From positions 1 to 64,000 of the forward strand of contig CAZKVJ010000013.1 in NCBI GenBank assembly GCA_964556225.1: DNA of 64,000 bases, written 5' to 3'. A program made the position numbers and the translations under genes. The notes under the pieces are model-generated. The model saw only the letters and a list, made by a program, of their open reading frames with translations. It was not told the origin of the DNA and ran no database searches. This stretch comes from CAZKVJ01 sp964556225. Lineage in GTDB: Bacteria; Actinomycetota; Acidimicrobiia; Acidimicrobiales; Ilumatobacteraceae. This document shows, piece by piece, positions 19,696 to 28,868 of the stretch (positions are counted from its first letter, which is position 1; every line of letters begins with the position of its first letter).

Positions 19696-19953
19696 TCAGA
19701 GGACGCCGCCGCAGCCGAGGAGACGGCTGATCACGGCGACCGCGATGATGACGACGAACGGCGAGAGGTCGATGGGACCGAGCGGCGGGAGGACCCTCCT
19801 GAGCGGGGAGAGCACCGGCTCCGTCACGCGGCCGAGCGCGTGGGACAGGCGCGCCATCACCCCGTCGGGGTCGAGCGGGAACCACGACAGGATGATCCGT
19901 ACGAACAGCGCGACCACGAACAGCTGGAGGGCGAGACAGATCAGCTCGGTCAC
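19696..19953 (-). CDS. YggT-family small membrane protein
   Basis: An 85-residue protein with two hydrophobic segments (LICLALQLFVVALFVRIILSWFP and FVVIIAVAVISRLLGC) around an amphipathic RLSHALGRVTEPVLSPLRRVLPP stretch, the YggT pattern. The family sits beside sepF and divIVA in many Gram-positives and is linked by context to division or envelope functions. GTG start at 19953, 14 nt after the sepF stop. Confidence 0.88.
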   Translation of the reverse strand: MTELICLALQLFVVALFVRIILSWFPLDPDGVMARLSHALGRVTEPVLSPLRRVLPPLGPIDLSPFVVIIAVAVISRLLGCGGVL

Positions 19954-19967
19954 GGACGGGGCGGGGT

Positions 19968-20537
19968 TCAGGCGTCGTAGTCGTCGTACTCGGCGCGACC
20001 CGAGGGCGGCTTCAACAGGTAGACGCCGGTGGCCACCTTCTCCATCGAGCCGTTCAGCGCGTAGCACAGGCCGCTCGCGAAGTCGATCAGACGGCGTGAG
20101 ATCTCGCGCTCGGTCGCCTCGAGGTTCATGATGACCGCCTGGCCGTCCTTGAACTTGTCGGCGACCTCTTGGGCCTGGTCGAAGCGTCGCGGCCGAACGG
20201 TGACCGGCTCGCCGGTGGGAGCGGCCGGGGTGACGGTGCGCACCGCCGACCCCTGACGAGGGGCGTTGATCGGACGGGGCTGGATGCCCGAATCGTCGCT
20301 GGCCGGCAGCGGGAACCGACGGGGCGGGACGGTGTCGCCCTCACGCCCACGAGCCGGCTGGACCGGGCGGACCTCGTCGTCGGTGTGTTCGGCATAGCCA
20401 CGCCCACCACGTGCCGGCTCCGGCGGGTACCCCCGTCCGCGGCTCGTGCGCTCCGGCTCGACGGGCGCGTCGTAGTCGTCGTACGCCGCGTCCTCCCCGA
20501 GTCCGAGGTAGTCCATCGCCCGCTTCCACACCGACAT
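19968..20537 (-). CDS. sepF: Cell division protein SepF
   Basis: FtsZ-associated protein that bends and anchors Z-ring filaments to the membrane, important where FtsA is absent as in actinobacteria. The 189-residue product has an N-terminal amphipathic segment (MSVWKRAMDYLGLG), an acidic Arg/Gly/Pro-rich linker and a C-terminal SepF core (RRFDQAQEVADKFKDGQAVIMNLEATEREISRRLIDFASGLCYALNGSMEKVATGVYLLKP). The ATG at 20537 has an excellent Shine-Dalgarno (ggaggt). It lies downstream of ftsZ-pgeF-yggS in the same direction. Confidence 0.95.
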   Translation of the reverse strand: MSVWKRAMDYLGLGEDAAYDDYDAPVEPERTSRGRGYPPEPARGGRGYAEHTDDEVRPVQPARGREGDTVPPRRFPLPASDDSGIQPRPINAPRQGSAVRTVTPAAPTGEPVTVRPRRFDQAQEVADKFKDGQAVIMNLEATEREISRRLIDFASGLCYALNGSMEKVATGVYLLKPPSGRAEYDDYDA

Positions 20538-20559
20538 GAGCGAACCTCCGGTGCGCAGG

Positions 20560-21228
20560 CTAACCGAACGCCGTGCCGTCCCGCGGACGCCGGCCGAAGA
20601 GCGCCGTGCCGATGCGCACCTCGGTGCTGCCCTCTTCCACCGCGACCTCGAGATCGTGGCTCATCCCCATCGAGCAGGTGAGGAGCCCCAGGTCGTCCGC
20701 CAGGCGGCGCAGCAGCCGGAACGCGGGGCGGGCAGCCTCCGGCGGGGCGTGCGTCGGGCCGACCGTCATCAGCCCCTCGACGTGCAGCCCCGCCGCCCGC
20801 GCCGCCGCGACCACGTCCGGCGCCGCTCGCGGTTCCGCACCGCTCTTGGAGGCCTCACCAGTGGTGTTGACCTGCACCAGCACACGGGCGCCGGGTGCCC
20901 GGCGCGCCAGCGCGTCGACGACGCTCTGGCGGTCGATCGTCTCCCACACGTCGACCACCGGGACGAGCAGGCGCACCTTGTTCGACTGGAGGTGGCCGAT
21001 GAAGTGCACCTCGGGGCGGGCATGCGGCGCGAGCGCCGCCAGCTTCGTCACGCACTCCTGCGCGTAGTTCTCGCCGATCTTGTCGCAACCGGCCTCGATG
21101 GCGGCGAGCACGGCGTCGACGCCGAACGACTTCGTCACCGCGACCAGCGCCACATCGATACCACCGGCAGCCGCGACGCGGGCCCGCACCTGGGCCACCG
21201 CGTCGCGCACGTGTCCAGGGTCGATCAC
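20560..21228 (-). CDS. yggS: YggS-family pyridoxal phosphate-binding protein
   Basis: PLP homeostasis protein that binds PLP but has no known enzymatic activity. The 222-residue product has the PLP-lysine segment LVAVTKSFGVD, then IGENYAQE, HFIGHLQSNK and the C-terminal CSMGMSHDLEVAVEEGSTEVRIGTALFG, all diagnostic. GTG start at 21228 overlaps the pgeF stop (GTGA). Its place between pgeF and sepF is standard in Gram-positive division clusters. Confidence 0.93.
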   Translation of the reverse strand: MIDPGHVRDAVAQVRARVAAAGGIDVALVAVTKSFGVDAVLAAIEAGCDKIGENYAQECVTKLAALAPHARPEVHFIGHLQSNKVRLLVPVVDVWETIDRQSVVDALARRAPGARVLVQVNTTGEASKSGAEPRAAPDVVAAARAAGLHVEGLMTVGPTHAPPEAARPAFRLLRRLADDLGLLTCSMGMSHDLEVAVEEGSTEVRIGTALFGRRPRDGTAFG

Positions 21229-21884
21229 GGTGCGGCCCTCCACACGGCGAGCACGTGCCGCTCGGCCTCGGCCCGGCAGCGGTGGGAGAAGTAGCGGTCC
21301 GCCATGCACCCGGTGCACTCGGACCGGTCGTCCAATGGGATCCCGAGCCGCTCGAGCGCGACGGCCACCGCGCTCGGCATGTCGAGCGCGCGCCGCCCCA
21401 ACCGGGTTCGGCCCTCGACGGCCGGCCCGAACGCAGCCACCAGCCGGTCGAGGTCGCCGGCGCCGAACTCGTAGCAGCACGGGTGGATGCAGGGTCCGAG
21501 CACCGCCTCGAGCGGTCCGGGGTCGAGCCGCCGCGCGACCTCGACCGCACGGTCCAGCACGCCGGCCTCGAGGCCCCGCCACCCGACGTGGACGCCCCCG
21601 ATCACGTCGGCACCGATGAGCGCGACCGGCGCGCAGTCGCCGACCCAGATCCCGATCACGGCACCGCGCAAGGTGGTCAGTGCCACGTCGGCGTCGACCC
21701 CGTCGCCCGCACCCGGGTGGTCGACCACCACGACGTCGGTGCCGTGGACCTCGTTCGGCATCGTCCACGGCAGGTCCACGAGCCGGCGGCGGCGTGCCTC
21801 CAGCTCGGGGAGCGGGACGTGCTCACGATGGAAGTCGCCGTCGGCGCGAGTGGAGGTGACGACGCGCACCGACGGCGGGCTCAC
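21225..21884 (-). CDS. pgeF: Peptidoglycan editing factor / laccase-domain protein (PgeF, YfiH)
   Basis: Multicopper-oxidase-like family; E. coli PgeF corrects UDP-MurNAc-L-Ser mistakes in peptidoglycan precursors, and other members act on purine nucleosides. The 219-residue product has PNEVHGTDV, VGDCAPV, GVHVGWRGL and the metal-binding GPCIHPCCYEFG. GTG at 21884 begins one base after the ftsZ stop and is preferred to longer frames that would lie inside ftsZ. The position next to ftsZ agrees with a cell-wall role. Confidence 0.9.
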   Translation of the reverse strand: MSPPSVRVVTSTRADGDFHREHVPLPELEARRRRLVDLPWTMPNEVHGTDVVVVDHPGAGDGVDADVALTTLRGAVIGIWVGDCAPVALIGADVIGGVHVGWRGLEAGVLDRAVEVARRLDPGPLEAVLGPCIHPCCYEFGAGDLDRLVAAFGPAVEGRTRLGRRALDMPSAVAVALERLGIPLDDRSECTGCMADRYFSHRCRAEAERHVLAVWRAAP

Positions 21885-21885
21885 C

Positions 21886-22980
21886 TCACTTGAGGAACGA
21901 GGGCACGTCGAAGTCGTCGTCACCCTCGTCGGAGAGCAGGTCGGCCTCGTCCTCGTGGGCGAACAGGTCCTTCAGGTTCGACGGCGCCTTCGACTCCGCG
22001 GGCTTCGCCGGCGGCTTGGCACCGGATCCGTCCCAGCGGTCGAAGCCGGCGGCGATGACGGTCACCTTGACCTCGTCGCCCATCTCGTCGTCGATCACGG
22101 TGCCGAAGATGATGTTGGCGTCCTGGTGGGCCACCCCGTGGATGATCTCCGCCGCTGCGTTCATCTCGAACAGCCCCATCGCCGACGGACCGGTGATGTT
22201 CAGCAGGATGCCGCGGGCGCCGTCGATGGCCGCCTCGAGCAGCGGGCTCGAGATGGCCGCCTTGGCGGCGGTGACGGCACGGTTCTCGCCGCTGGCCTGC
22301 CCGATGCCCATCAGCGCCGAGCCAGCGTTGGAGAGCACCATGCGCACGTCGGCGAAGTCGGTGTTGATGAGCCCCGGTGTCGTGATCAGGTTGGTGATGC
22401 CCGACACGCCCTGCAGCAGCACCTCGTCAGCCATCTTGAAGGCGTTCAGCACGCTGGTCTTCTCGTTGGCCACGGTGAGGAGCCGGTCGTTGGGGATGAC
22501 GATGAGGGTGTCGACCTTCTCCTTCAGCTTCTGCACACCGGTGTCGGCCTGCACCGCTCGCCGGCGGCCCTCGAAGCTGAACGGGCGGGTGACCACACCG
22601 ATGGTGAGAGCCCCCATGCCCTTCGCGATCTCGGCCATTACCGGCGCCGCGCCGGTGCCAGTGCCGCCGCCCTCACCAGCGGTGATGAACACCATGTCAG
22701 CGCCTTTGATGAGCTCTTCGATCTCGTCGCGGTGAGCCTCGGCCGCCTCCCGGCCGACCTCGGGGTCGCTGCCGGCGCCGAGGCCCCTGGTGATCTCCCG
22801 ACCGATGTCCAGCTTCACGTCGGCGTCGCTCATCAGCAGCGCCTGCGCATCGGTGTTGACGGCGATGAACTCCACGCCCTTCAGGCCGGCATCGATCATC
22901 CGGTTGACGGCGTTCACGCCACCTCCACCGACGCCGATGACCTTGATCACGGCGAGGTAGTTCTGTGGTGCGCCGGACAT
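21886..22980 (-). CDS. ftsZ: Cell division GTPase FtsZ
   Basis: Tubulin-like GTPase that forms the Z ring. The 364-residue protein has the GTP-binding GGGTGTG loop (104-110), the early VIGVGGGGVNAVNRM motif, the NTDAQAL segment and the T7-loop region with NADFAD-like NTDFADVR. The acidic linker ends in the conserved tail DDDFDVPSFLK that binds partners such as SepF and FtsW. The ATG at 22980 has a near-perfect Shine-Dalgarno (ggaggtaagg). A promoter candidate in the 109-bp gap to ftsQ suggests expression independent of the upstream mur genes. Confidence 0.98.
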   Translation of the reverse strand: MSGAPQNYLAVIKVIGVGGGGVNAVNRMIDAGLKGVEFIAVNTDAQALLMSDADVKLDIGREITRGLGAGSDPEVGREAAEAHRDEIEELIKGADMVFITAGEGGGTGTGAAPVMAEIAKGMGALTIGVVTRPFSFEGRRRAVQADTGVQKLKEKVDTLIVIPNDRLLTVANEKTSVLNAFKMADEVLLQGVSGITNLITTPGLINTDFADVRMVLSNAGSALMGIGQASGENRAVTAAKAAISSPLLEAAIDGARGILLNITGPSAMGLFEMNAAAEIIHGVAHQDANIIFGTVIDDEMGDEVKVTVIAAGFDRWDGSGAKPPAKPAESKAPSNLKDLFAHEDEADLLSDEGDDDFDVPSFLK

Positions 22981-23072
22981 GGGCCTTACCTCCAGGCGGG
23001 CTGGTGTGCGGACTCGTGCTCCGCCGTTCGGGACGTCTCCATCCTCGCACGTCGGACCTGGTCGGATGGGGA

Positions 23073-23078
23073 ACCGTA
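23073..23078 (-). promoter_or_regulatory. Candidate -10 of an ftsZ promoter
   Basis: Minus-strand tacggt about 95 nt upstream of the ftsZ start, in the only sizeable gap of the division cluster downstream of murE. No convincing -35 is seen. Confidence 0.35.
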
Positions 23079-23089
23079 GCAGTTGACGC

Positions 23090-24142
23090 TCATCGGACGG
23101 TCGGCTCGCCGCTGGACAGGTCGATGACCGTGAGCTCCTCGGCGCCCTGGCGACGCAGCACCACCACCAGGGCGACGAGCTTCGCTTGGAGGTCGTCCGG
23201 CCGGCCGAGGCGGACCTCGGCGCCGCTGACCAGCGTCATCGTGAGCTCGCCGGCCTCGGTCACCCCGAGGTTCGCCACCTGAGGGCGCAACTCGTCGGGC
23301 AGCGCCTCGACCAGCTGCGCTGCGGCCCGGTAGGTGCCCCCCGCCGACGCGCCCGCCTCGACGTCGGGCCCGGCGCCCGCCACGGGGACGTAGTCGATCG
23401 GCTGGCCGTCGAGCACGGCGAGCACCCGCCCCTCGTCGTCGATCACCCGGAACCGCTGGTCCTCGCCCTGGAAGAAGGCGAGCGGCGTCCGCTCGGCGAT
23501 CTCGATGACCACCGTGTCGGGGAACCGACGGGTCACCCGCGCATCACGCACCCAAGGGCTGGTCTCGAGCCGCTCCTCCGCCGCGGCGAGGTCCACGACC
23601 ATGATCGGCTCACCGTCGAGGGAGGCCACGACCTCGTCGAGCAGCTCCGCCTCGGTGTAGGCGGCGCCGTCGACGCGAACCTGGCGCACCGAGAACAGCG
23701 GCGAGGCCAGCACCACCGCGACCAGCGCGCCGATGGCCACCACGATGCCGGCGAGCAGCAGCCAGCGCAGCCGGCGCCGACCCACCGCCCGGCGCACCGC
23801 GATCCGCCGGGCACGGATCCGAGGATCCATCTTCGCGACCGGAGCCGCCGGACCGCCGGTGTCGTCCGCGCCGAGCTCGTCGCCGGGGTCGATCAGGTCG
23901 TCGTCCGATTCGATGACGATGCGCTCCGGGCCGCCCGGCGCCGGCTCCCGGCGGGTGAACGGGTGGCGGTCGTACTCGATGGCATCCGGGAGCCCGTCGT
24001 CGGCGATCAGGATGGTGCGCTTCTCCGGGGCAGGCTCAGAGGGGGGAGCCTCGGCCGGTGCCGCCTCGGAGAATGCCCGGCCCAGCTCGGCCAGCACCGT
24101 GTCGGGCACGTCGTCGGGCGGTGTGATCGGCGGCTCGCTCAT
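23090..24142 (-). CDS. ftsQ: Cell division protein FtsQ/DivIB
   Basis: Single-pass membrane protein of the divisome, partner of FtsL and FtsB-like proteins. The 350-residue product has a long acidic cytoplasmic N-terminus (about 120 residues), one membrane helix (WLLLAGIVVAIGALVAVVLA), then the POTRA domain beginning LFSVRQVRVDGAAYTEAELL and the FtsQ domain (SPWVRDARVTRRFPDTVVIEIAERTPLAFF). ATG at 24142 overlaps the murB stop. It is the last gene before ftsZ. Confidence 0.93.
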   Translation of the reverse strand: MSEPPITPPDDVPDTVLAELGRAFSEAAPAEAPPSEPAPEKRTILIADDGLPDAIEYDRHPFTRREPAPGGPERIVIESDDDLIDPGDELGADDTGGPAAPVAKMDPRIRARRIAVRRAVGRRRLRWLLLAGIVVAIGALVAVVLASPLFSVRQVRVDGAAYTEAELLDEVVASLDGEPIMVVDLAAAEERLETSPWVRDARVTRRFPDTVVIEIAERTPLAFFQGEDQRFRVIDDEGRVLAVLDGQPIDYVPVAGAGPDVEAGASAGGTYRAAAQLVEALPDELRPQVANLGVTEAGELTMTLVSGAEVRLGRPDDLQAKLVALVVVLRRQGAEELTVIDLSSGEPTVR

Positions 24143-25110
24143 GCCGGTGCACCGTCGCGTTCGCGATCGGGGAACCCGACCAGGCGGATCTCGCTGCGCA
24201 GATGGATCCCTCGCTCGGCCAGGACCTTGGCCCGCACCGCCTCCATCACGGCGCGGACGTCGGCCGCCCGGCCGCCCGGATCGGCCTGGATGAAGTTGGC
24301 GTGCTTCGTCGACACCTCGGCGGTGCCGATCCGCAGGCCCCGAAGGCCGAGCCCGTCGATGAGCGCGCCGGCCGACAGCCGGCCGGGATCGGGGTTGACG
24401 AACACCGAGCCGGCGTTCTGGCCACCGGGCTGGTGCTCCCGTCGCCAGCGGACGATGTCGGCCATCAGCGCCTCGGACCGTGCCCGGTCGCCGCGGTGCA
24501 GCGAGAGGGTGGCCGCCAGCACGATCTCGTGGTCCGTGAGCGCGGAGCGACGGAACCCGAGCTGGAGCGATGCGGCCGGCACGTCGTCATGCTGGCAAGT
24601 CCGCAGGTCGAAGACGCGGACCGAGCGCACCACGCTCGCCATGTCGGCGCCGTGCCCGCCGGCGTTCATCCGCACGGCGCCACCCACCGAGCCGGGGACG
24701 CCCACCGCCCACTCGAACCCGCTCAGCCCGGCGGCGGCCGTTCGGCGCGCCAGCACCGGCAAGGCCACCGAGCCCGCCGCCGTCACGACCGTGCCGCGCA
24801 CCTCGACACCGGCGTCCATGCCGGGGACGGCGAGCTCGGCGATCGACACGACGATGCCGGCGAAGCCCTCGTCGGCGACCAGCAGGTTCGAGCCCCGGCC
24901 GATCACCAAGGTGGCGACGCCCGTCGCCGCCGTCACCCGGCCGACGGCGGCGAGGTCGTCGAGCGTGCGCGCCGCCACGAACAGCGCCGCCGGTCCGCCC
25001 ACCCGGTAGGTGGTGAGCGGGGCCAGCGGGACGTCGTGCAGCGCCCGATCCCCGAGCGCCTCGGCCGCCCGTGCCAGCGCCGTGGCCGACGTCGCCGGTG
25101 CGCCGGTCAC
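24139..25110 (-). CDS. murB: UDP-N-acetylenolpyruvoylglucosamine reductase
   Basis: FAD/NADPH enzyme that makes UDP-MurNAc. The 323-residue type-IIb-like protein has TTYRVGGPAALFV, the FAD motif LVIGRGSNLLVADEGFAGIV, the GFEWAVGVPGSVGGAVRMNAGGHG block and the QNAGSVFVNP segment carrying the catalytic Ser. The region around AEVSTKHANFI matches the C-terminal substrate segment. GTG start and stop overlap murC and ftsQ by 4 nt each, giving a fully coupled murC-murB-ftsQ unit. Confidence 0.95.
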   Translation of the reverse strand: MTGAPATSATALARAAEALGDRALHDVPLAPLTTYRVGGPAALFVAARTLDDLAAVGRVTAATGVATLVIGRGSNLLVADEGFAGIVVSIAELAVPGMDAGVEVRGTVVTAAGSVALPVLARRTAAAGLSGFEWAVGVPGSVGGAVRMNAGGHGADMASVVRSVRVFDLRTCQHDDVPAASLQLGFRRSALTDHEIVLAATLSLHRGDRARSEALMADIVRWRREHQPGGQNAGSVFVNPDPGRLSAGALIDGLGLRGLRIGTAEVSTKHANFIQADPGGRAADVRAVMEAVRAKVLAERGIHLRSEIRLVGFPDRERDGAPA

Positions 25111-26558
25111 GAGACCGGGCCTCCCAGCTCGAGACGTCGCTCGAGCACCTCGTCCGGCAGTGCTGCGATGTCACCGCAGCCCATCGAGATGCAGACGTCG
25201 CCGTCTCGCAGCTCTCTCGCCAGGAACTCGACGAGGTCGTGCCGCCGCGGCAGCCACACCACCCGCTTGGTCGGGTCGGCCTCCGTGACGGCGTTGACCA
25301 CGAGCTTGCCGGTCACGCCCGGGATCGGGGTGGTGCCGGACGCGTAGATGTCGGTGAGCACCACCACGTCGGCCGATCGGAACGCCGGGGCGTAGTCCCG
25401 CCACAGCAACGCCAGCCGGTGGTAGCGGTTCGGCTGGAACACGGCGATGACGCGTCGCCAGCCGTCACCGCTGTCGCGCGCGGCGCGCAGCACGGCGTCG
25501 ATCTCGCTCGGCAGGTGGGCGTAGTCGTCGACGAGGGTGGCGCCGCCGTGCGTCCCGCGGAAGTCGAAGCGCCGGGCCACACCACCGAAGCGGCCCAGCG
25601 CCGAGGCCACGGCCGGGAACGGGATGTCCAGCTCGGCGGACATCGCCACGACGCCGGTGGCGTTGCGAACGTTGTGCAGGCCGCGCAGCGGGAGCACGAT
25701 CTCGCCGAGTCGCTCATGGCCGGTCGCCGTGCGGCGCACGACGTCGAACCGGAACGACCCGCGGCCCACGTCGATGTCGACCGCCCGGTAGTCGACGCCC
25801 TCACCCGTGCCATAGGTGACGGTGCCGTCGCCCCGCTCGGCGGCGAGCCGGGCACACACCGGATCGTCCCCGCACAGCACCTTGGGCCCGGGGATCCCCT
25901 CGAGATACCGCTCGAAGCCGTCGACGATCCCCTCGAACGACCCGTAGTGGTCGAGGTGGTCGGCCTCGACATTGGTGAGGATCGTGGCGTGCAGCGGGAG
26001 CTCGAGGTGCGTCCCGTCGCTCTCGTCGGCTTCGACGACGAACCACTCGCCGCCGGTCCACTGCGCCCCGGTGCCCATGTCGGTGACATCGCCACCGATC
26101 ACGAAGCTGGGCCGCCAGCCCGCCTCGGCCATCACGAGCGCCATCATCGACGTCGTCGTCGTCTTGCCATGGGTACCGGCGACGGCCACGGCGCTGGCTC
26201 GCGCGCAGATCGACGCCAGCATGCCGGCCCGGCGCAGCACGGGCGTTCCCCGCTCGTGGGCGGTGCGCAGCTCGAGGTTGTGCGGCGGGACGGCCGTGGA
26301 TGCGGTGACGGCGTCGACGCCGGCGACATGGGCCTCGTCGTGGCCGACGAACACCGTGACCCCCTCGGCCCGCAGCCGCTCGAGCACGGGCAGCTCACGC
26401 AGGTCGCTGCCGGAGACCGCGTGACCCATCTGGGCCAGCACGATCGCGATCGCGCTCATCCCCGGCCCGCCGACGCCGACGACGTGGTAGCGACCCGGCC
26501 GCGAGAGGTCGAGCGGGACCGCCGGGACGGCCGTCGACGGGGAGCCATCGCCGATCAC
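25107..26558 (-). CDS. murC: UDP-N-acetylmuramate--L-alanine ligase
   Basis: Adds L-Ala to UDP-MurNAc using ATP. The 483-residue Mur ligase has the N-terminal VVGVGGPGMSAIA nucleotide-binding loop, the P-loop AVAGTHGKTTTTSM, the central EADESDGT and VEADHLDHYGSFE blocks and the C-terminal VDDYAHLPSEI and FQPNRYHR motifs specific for MurC. GTG at 26558 overlaps the murG stop. Confidence 0.96.
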   Translation of the reverse strand: MIGDGSPSTAVPAVPLDLSRPGRYHVVGVGGPGMSAIAIVLAQMGHAVSGSDLRELPVLERLRAEGVTVFVGHDEAHVAGVDAVTASTAVPPHNLELRTAHERGTPVLRRAGMLASICARASAVAVAGTHGKTTTTSMMALVMAEAGWRPSFVIGGDVTDMGTGAQWTGGEWFVVEADESDGTHLELPLHATILTNVEADHLDHYGSFEGIVDGFERYLEGIPGPKVLCGDDPVCARLAAERGDGTVTYGTGEGVDYRAVDIDVGRGSFRFDVVRRTATGHERLGEIVLPLRGLHNVRNATGVVAMSAELDIPFPAVASALGRFGGVARRFDFRGTHGGATLVDDYAHLPSEIDAVLRAARDSGDGWRRVIAVFQPNRYHRLALLWRDYAPAFRSADVVVLTDIYASGTTPIPGVTGKLVVNAVTEADPTKRVVWLPRRHDLVEFLARELRDGDVCISMGCGDIAALPDEVLERRLELGGPVS

Positions 26559-27652
26559 CCGGCGGCCACCTCCTCGATCACCTCGGCCAAGCGGCCACTG
26601 CGGTGCACCTCGCCCATGCGATGGGCGGCCGAGCCGAGCTCGGCGCGGGCCGGCCCATCGGCGCGAAGGCGCTCGATCTCGGTGCCCAGCGCGCCCGCGG
26701 CCAGCGACGACTCCGGGACCAGCACGGCGGCCCCGACGTCGGCGAGCCATCGCACGTTGCCGGTCTGGTGGTCGTCGGCCGATGCCGCCCACGGCACGAG
26801 GATCGCCGGGATCCCCGTGGCCGCCACCTCGGACACGGTGCTGGCGCCGCCGCGACCGACGAACAGGTCGGCGGCGGCATACACCAGCGGCATTCGGTCC
26901 TCGTAGCCGATCACGTCGTACAGGATGCCGTCACGACCGTCCGTCGCGGGCATCGCGCCGGCGAGGAAGCGCTCCCCGACCACGTGGCGGACCGCCAGAC
27001 CGGTGTCGGCGAGGTGGTCGTCGACGTAGCGGCGCACGGCGTCGTTGAGGACCCCAGAGCCGAGCGAGCCACCCGCCACCGCCACGACGAAGCGGTCCTC
27101 GGGCAGGCCGAGGGCGGCGCGGGCCGCGGTTCGGTCGCGGACTCGGTCCACGGCCAGCACCGCTCGCCGGACCGGGGCGCCGGTCAGGCGGGCTCTGGGC
27201 AGGGTCGAGTCCGGGAAGGCGACCGCAACCGCCGTCGCCCACCTCGCCTGCAGACGGCTCGCCCGGCCGGGTGTCGTGTCGTAGCTGACCACCACGATCG
27301 GCACGCCGAGGCGGTGCGCGGCGAGCACCGCCGGCATGCTGGCATAGCCACCGACGGAGACGACCACCGCCGGGTTGCCTTCCGCCAGCAGCTGTCGGGC
27401 CTGGCGGGCGGCGCGGATCATCTTCGGCACGAAGCCGAGGTTCGCCCGCGTCAGGCGGCGCTGGAAGCCGACGACGTCGAGGAACGTGGCGGCATAGGGG
27501 GTGTCCTTCAGGAGCCGCGTCTCGATGCCGCGCTGGGCCCCGACGTAGTGGATCTCCACTGCCTCGTGGCCGGCGGCCACCAGCGCGTCGGCAACGGCGA
27601 GGGCCGGCAGCACGTGCCCCGCCGTCCCCCCTCCGGTGACGACCGCGAACAC
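26555..27652 (-). CDS. murG: Undecaprenyl-PP-MurNAc-pentapeptide GlcNAc transferase
   Basis: Peripheral membrane GT-B glycosyltransferase that turns lipid I into lipid II. The 365-residue product has the N-terminal GGGTAGHVLPALAVADAL loop, VVSVGGYASMPAVLAA, and the donor-binding VGRGGASTVSEVAATGIPAILVPW. The segment after the second G-loop (AGGSLGSGVLN) is typical. It follows ftsW after about 16 nt and overlaps murC by 4 nt. Confidence 0.95.
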   Translation of the reverse strand: MFAVVTGGGTAGHVLPALAVADALVAAGHEAVEIHYVGAQRGIETRLLKDTPYAATFLDVVGFQRRLTRANLGFVPKMIRAARQARQLLAEGNPAVVVSVGGYASMPAVLAAHRLGVPIVVVSYDTTPGRASRLQARWATAVAVAFPDSTLPRARLTGAPVRRAVLAVDRVRDRTAARAALGLPEDRFVVAVAGGSLGSGVLNDAVRRYVDDHLADTGLAVRHVVGERFLAGAMPATDGRDGILYDVIGYEDRMPLVYAAADLFVGRGGASTVSEVAATGIPAILVPWAASADDHQTGNVRWLADVGAAVLVPESSLAAGALGTEIERLRADGPARAELGSAAHRMGEVHRSGRLAEVIEEVAAG

Positions 27653-27668
27653 CGTCAGCCCTCGCCGC

Positions 27669-28868
27669 TCACCGGATGTTGCGGGCCACGTTCAGCAGCA
27701 GCCCTGCGGCGATGAGCGAGGTCAGCAGCGAGCTCCCGCCATAGGAGATGAGCGGCAGGGTCAGGCCGGTCACCGGGATCATGCCCGTCACCCCACCCAC
27801 GTTGATGACAGCCTGGACCGCGAACCACGTGGTGATGCCGCCGGCGATCAGCGTGCCGAACCGGTCGCGTGCGGCGAGGGCGACCTGGATCCCGAAGAAG
27901 GTGAGCAGCATGAACCCGCCGAGCACCGCGACCACCCCGACGAGACCCAGCTCCTCGGCCACGATGGCGAAGATGAAGTCGCTGTGGGCGAGCGGGACGT
28001 AGCCCCACTTCCCGCTGCCCGCGCCGACACCGACGCCCGTGGGGCCGCCGTTCGCGATGCTCAGCATCGACTGGTACACCTGGTAGCCGTAGTGATCCTT
28101 GTTGCCGGCGAGGTCCAAGAACGCGGTCCACCGACGCCGCCGGCGCTCGCTCGAGAGCGCGAACGCCGTGCTCGCCGCCGCCAGCACGCCGGCCGTCAGC
28201 GTGAGCGGCACGAACGGCGTCCCACCGATGAACGCCACGGCGAGCACGATGGCGCCGAGCACGATCGCCGTCCCCAGGTCCATCTGGGCCAGGCACAGCA
28301 GGGCGGCGCCCGCGAGCACCCACAGACACGGCCACAGCGTGCGTCGCAGGTCGGCCATCTCGGTCGCCCGCCGGGAGAGCAGGTCGGCGCAGAACAGCAG
28401 CACGGCCAGCTTCAGCAGCTCAGAGGGCTGGAAGCTCATCGAGCCCAGGTGGATCCACGCTCGTGCCCCGTTGACGGAGGTGCCCAGGCTCGGCACGAAC
28501 GGCAGGAACATGGCGGCACCGGCGACGACGAGGAACGGGGTCGCCAGCCGCCGCCACCAGTGGTAGGGAACCCGGTAGGCGATCAACGCTCCCACGGTGC
28601 CGAGCACCGCCCACGTCACCTGCTTGCTGAAGAACCGCCACGGCGACTCGCCGGCGTGGAACGACGTGATCGACGACGCCGACAGCACCATCACCAGCCC
28701 GAGCAGCACCAGCAGGGCCACCACCACGACGATGACGTAGAACGCCACGGGCGGCGGCCCGGCCGGGGCGCGCCGCTTGGCCCGGGCCGTCGGGTGGCGG
28801 CGCTGGGTGGCGGTGCGCTCCAGCGCCAGCCGGCGCCGATCACCGAGGTGGGTGGTCGCGGTGGTCAT
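27669..28868 (-). CDS. ftsW: Lipid II polymerase / SEDS protein FtsW
   Basis: Polytopic SEDS glycosyltransferase that polymerises lipid II at the septum with its partner PBP, FtsI. The 399-residue protein has a basic N-terminal tail and about ten membrane segments. Family blocks include SFQPSELLKLAVLLFCADLL, MDLGTAIVLGAI, the large external loop with GYQVYQSMLSIANGG, HSDFIFAIVAEELGLVG and GLTLPLISYGGSSLL. ATG at 28868 overlaps murD by 4 nt. FtsW is favoured over RodA because of its location in the division cluster. Confidence 0.95.
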   Translation of the reverse strand: MTTATTHLGDRRRLALERTATQRRHPTARAKRRAPAGPPPVAFYVIVVVVALLVLLGLVMVLSASSITSFHAGESPWRFFSKQVTWAVLGTVGALIAYRVPYHWWRRLATPFLVVAGAAMFLPFVPSLGTSVNGARAWIHLGSMSFQPSELLKLAVLLFCADLLSRRATEMADLRRTLWPCLWVLAGAALLCLAQMDLGTAIVLGAIVLAVAFIGGTPFVPLTLTAGVLAAASTAFALSSERRRRRWTAFLDLAGNKDHYGYQVYQSMLSIANGGPTGVGVGAGSGKWGYVPLAHSDFIFAIVAEELGLVGVVAVLGGFMLLTFFGIQVALAARDRFGTLIAGGITTWFAVQAVINVGGVTGMIPVTGLTLPLISYGGSSLLTSLIAAGLLLNVARNIR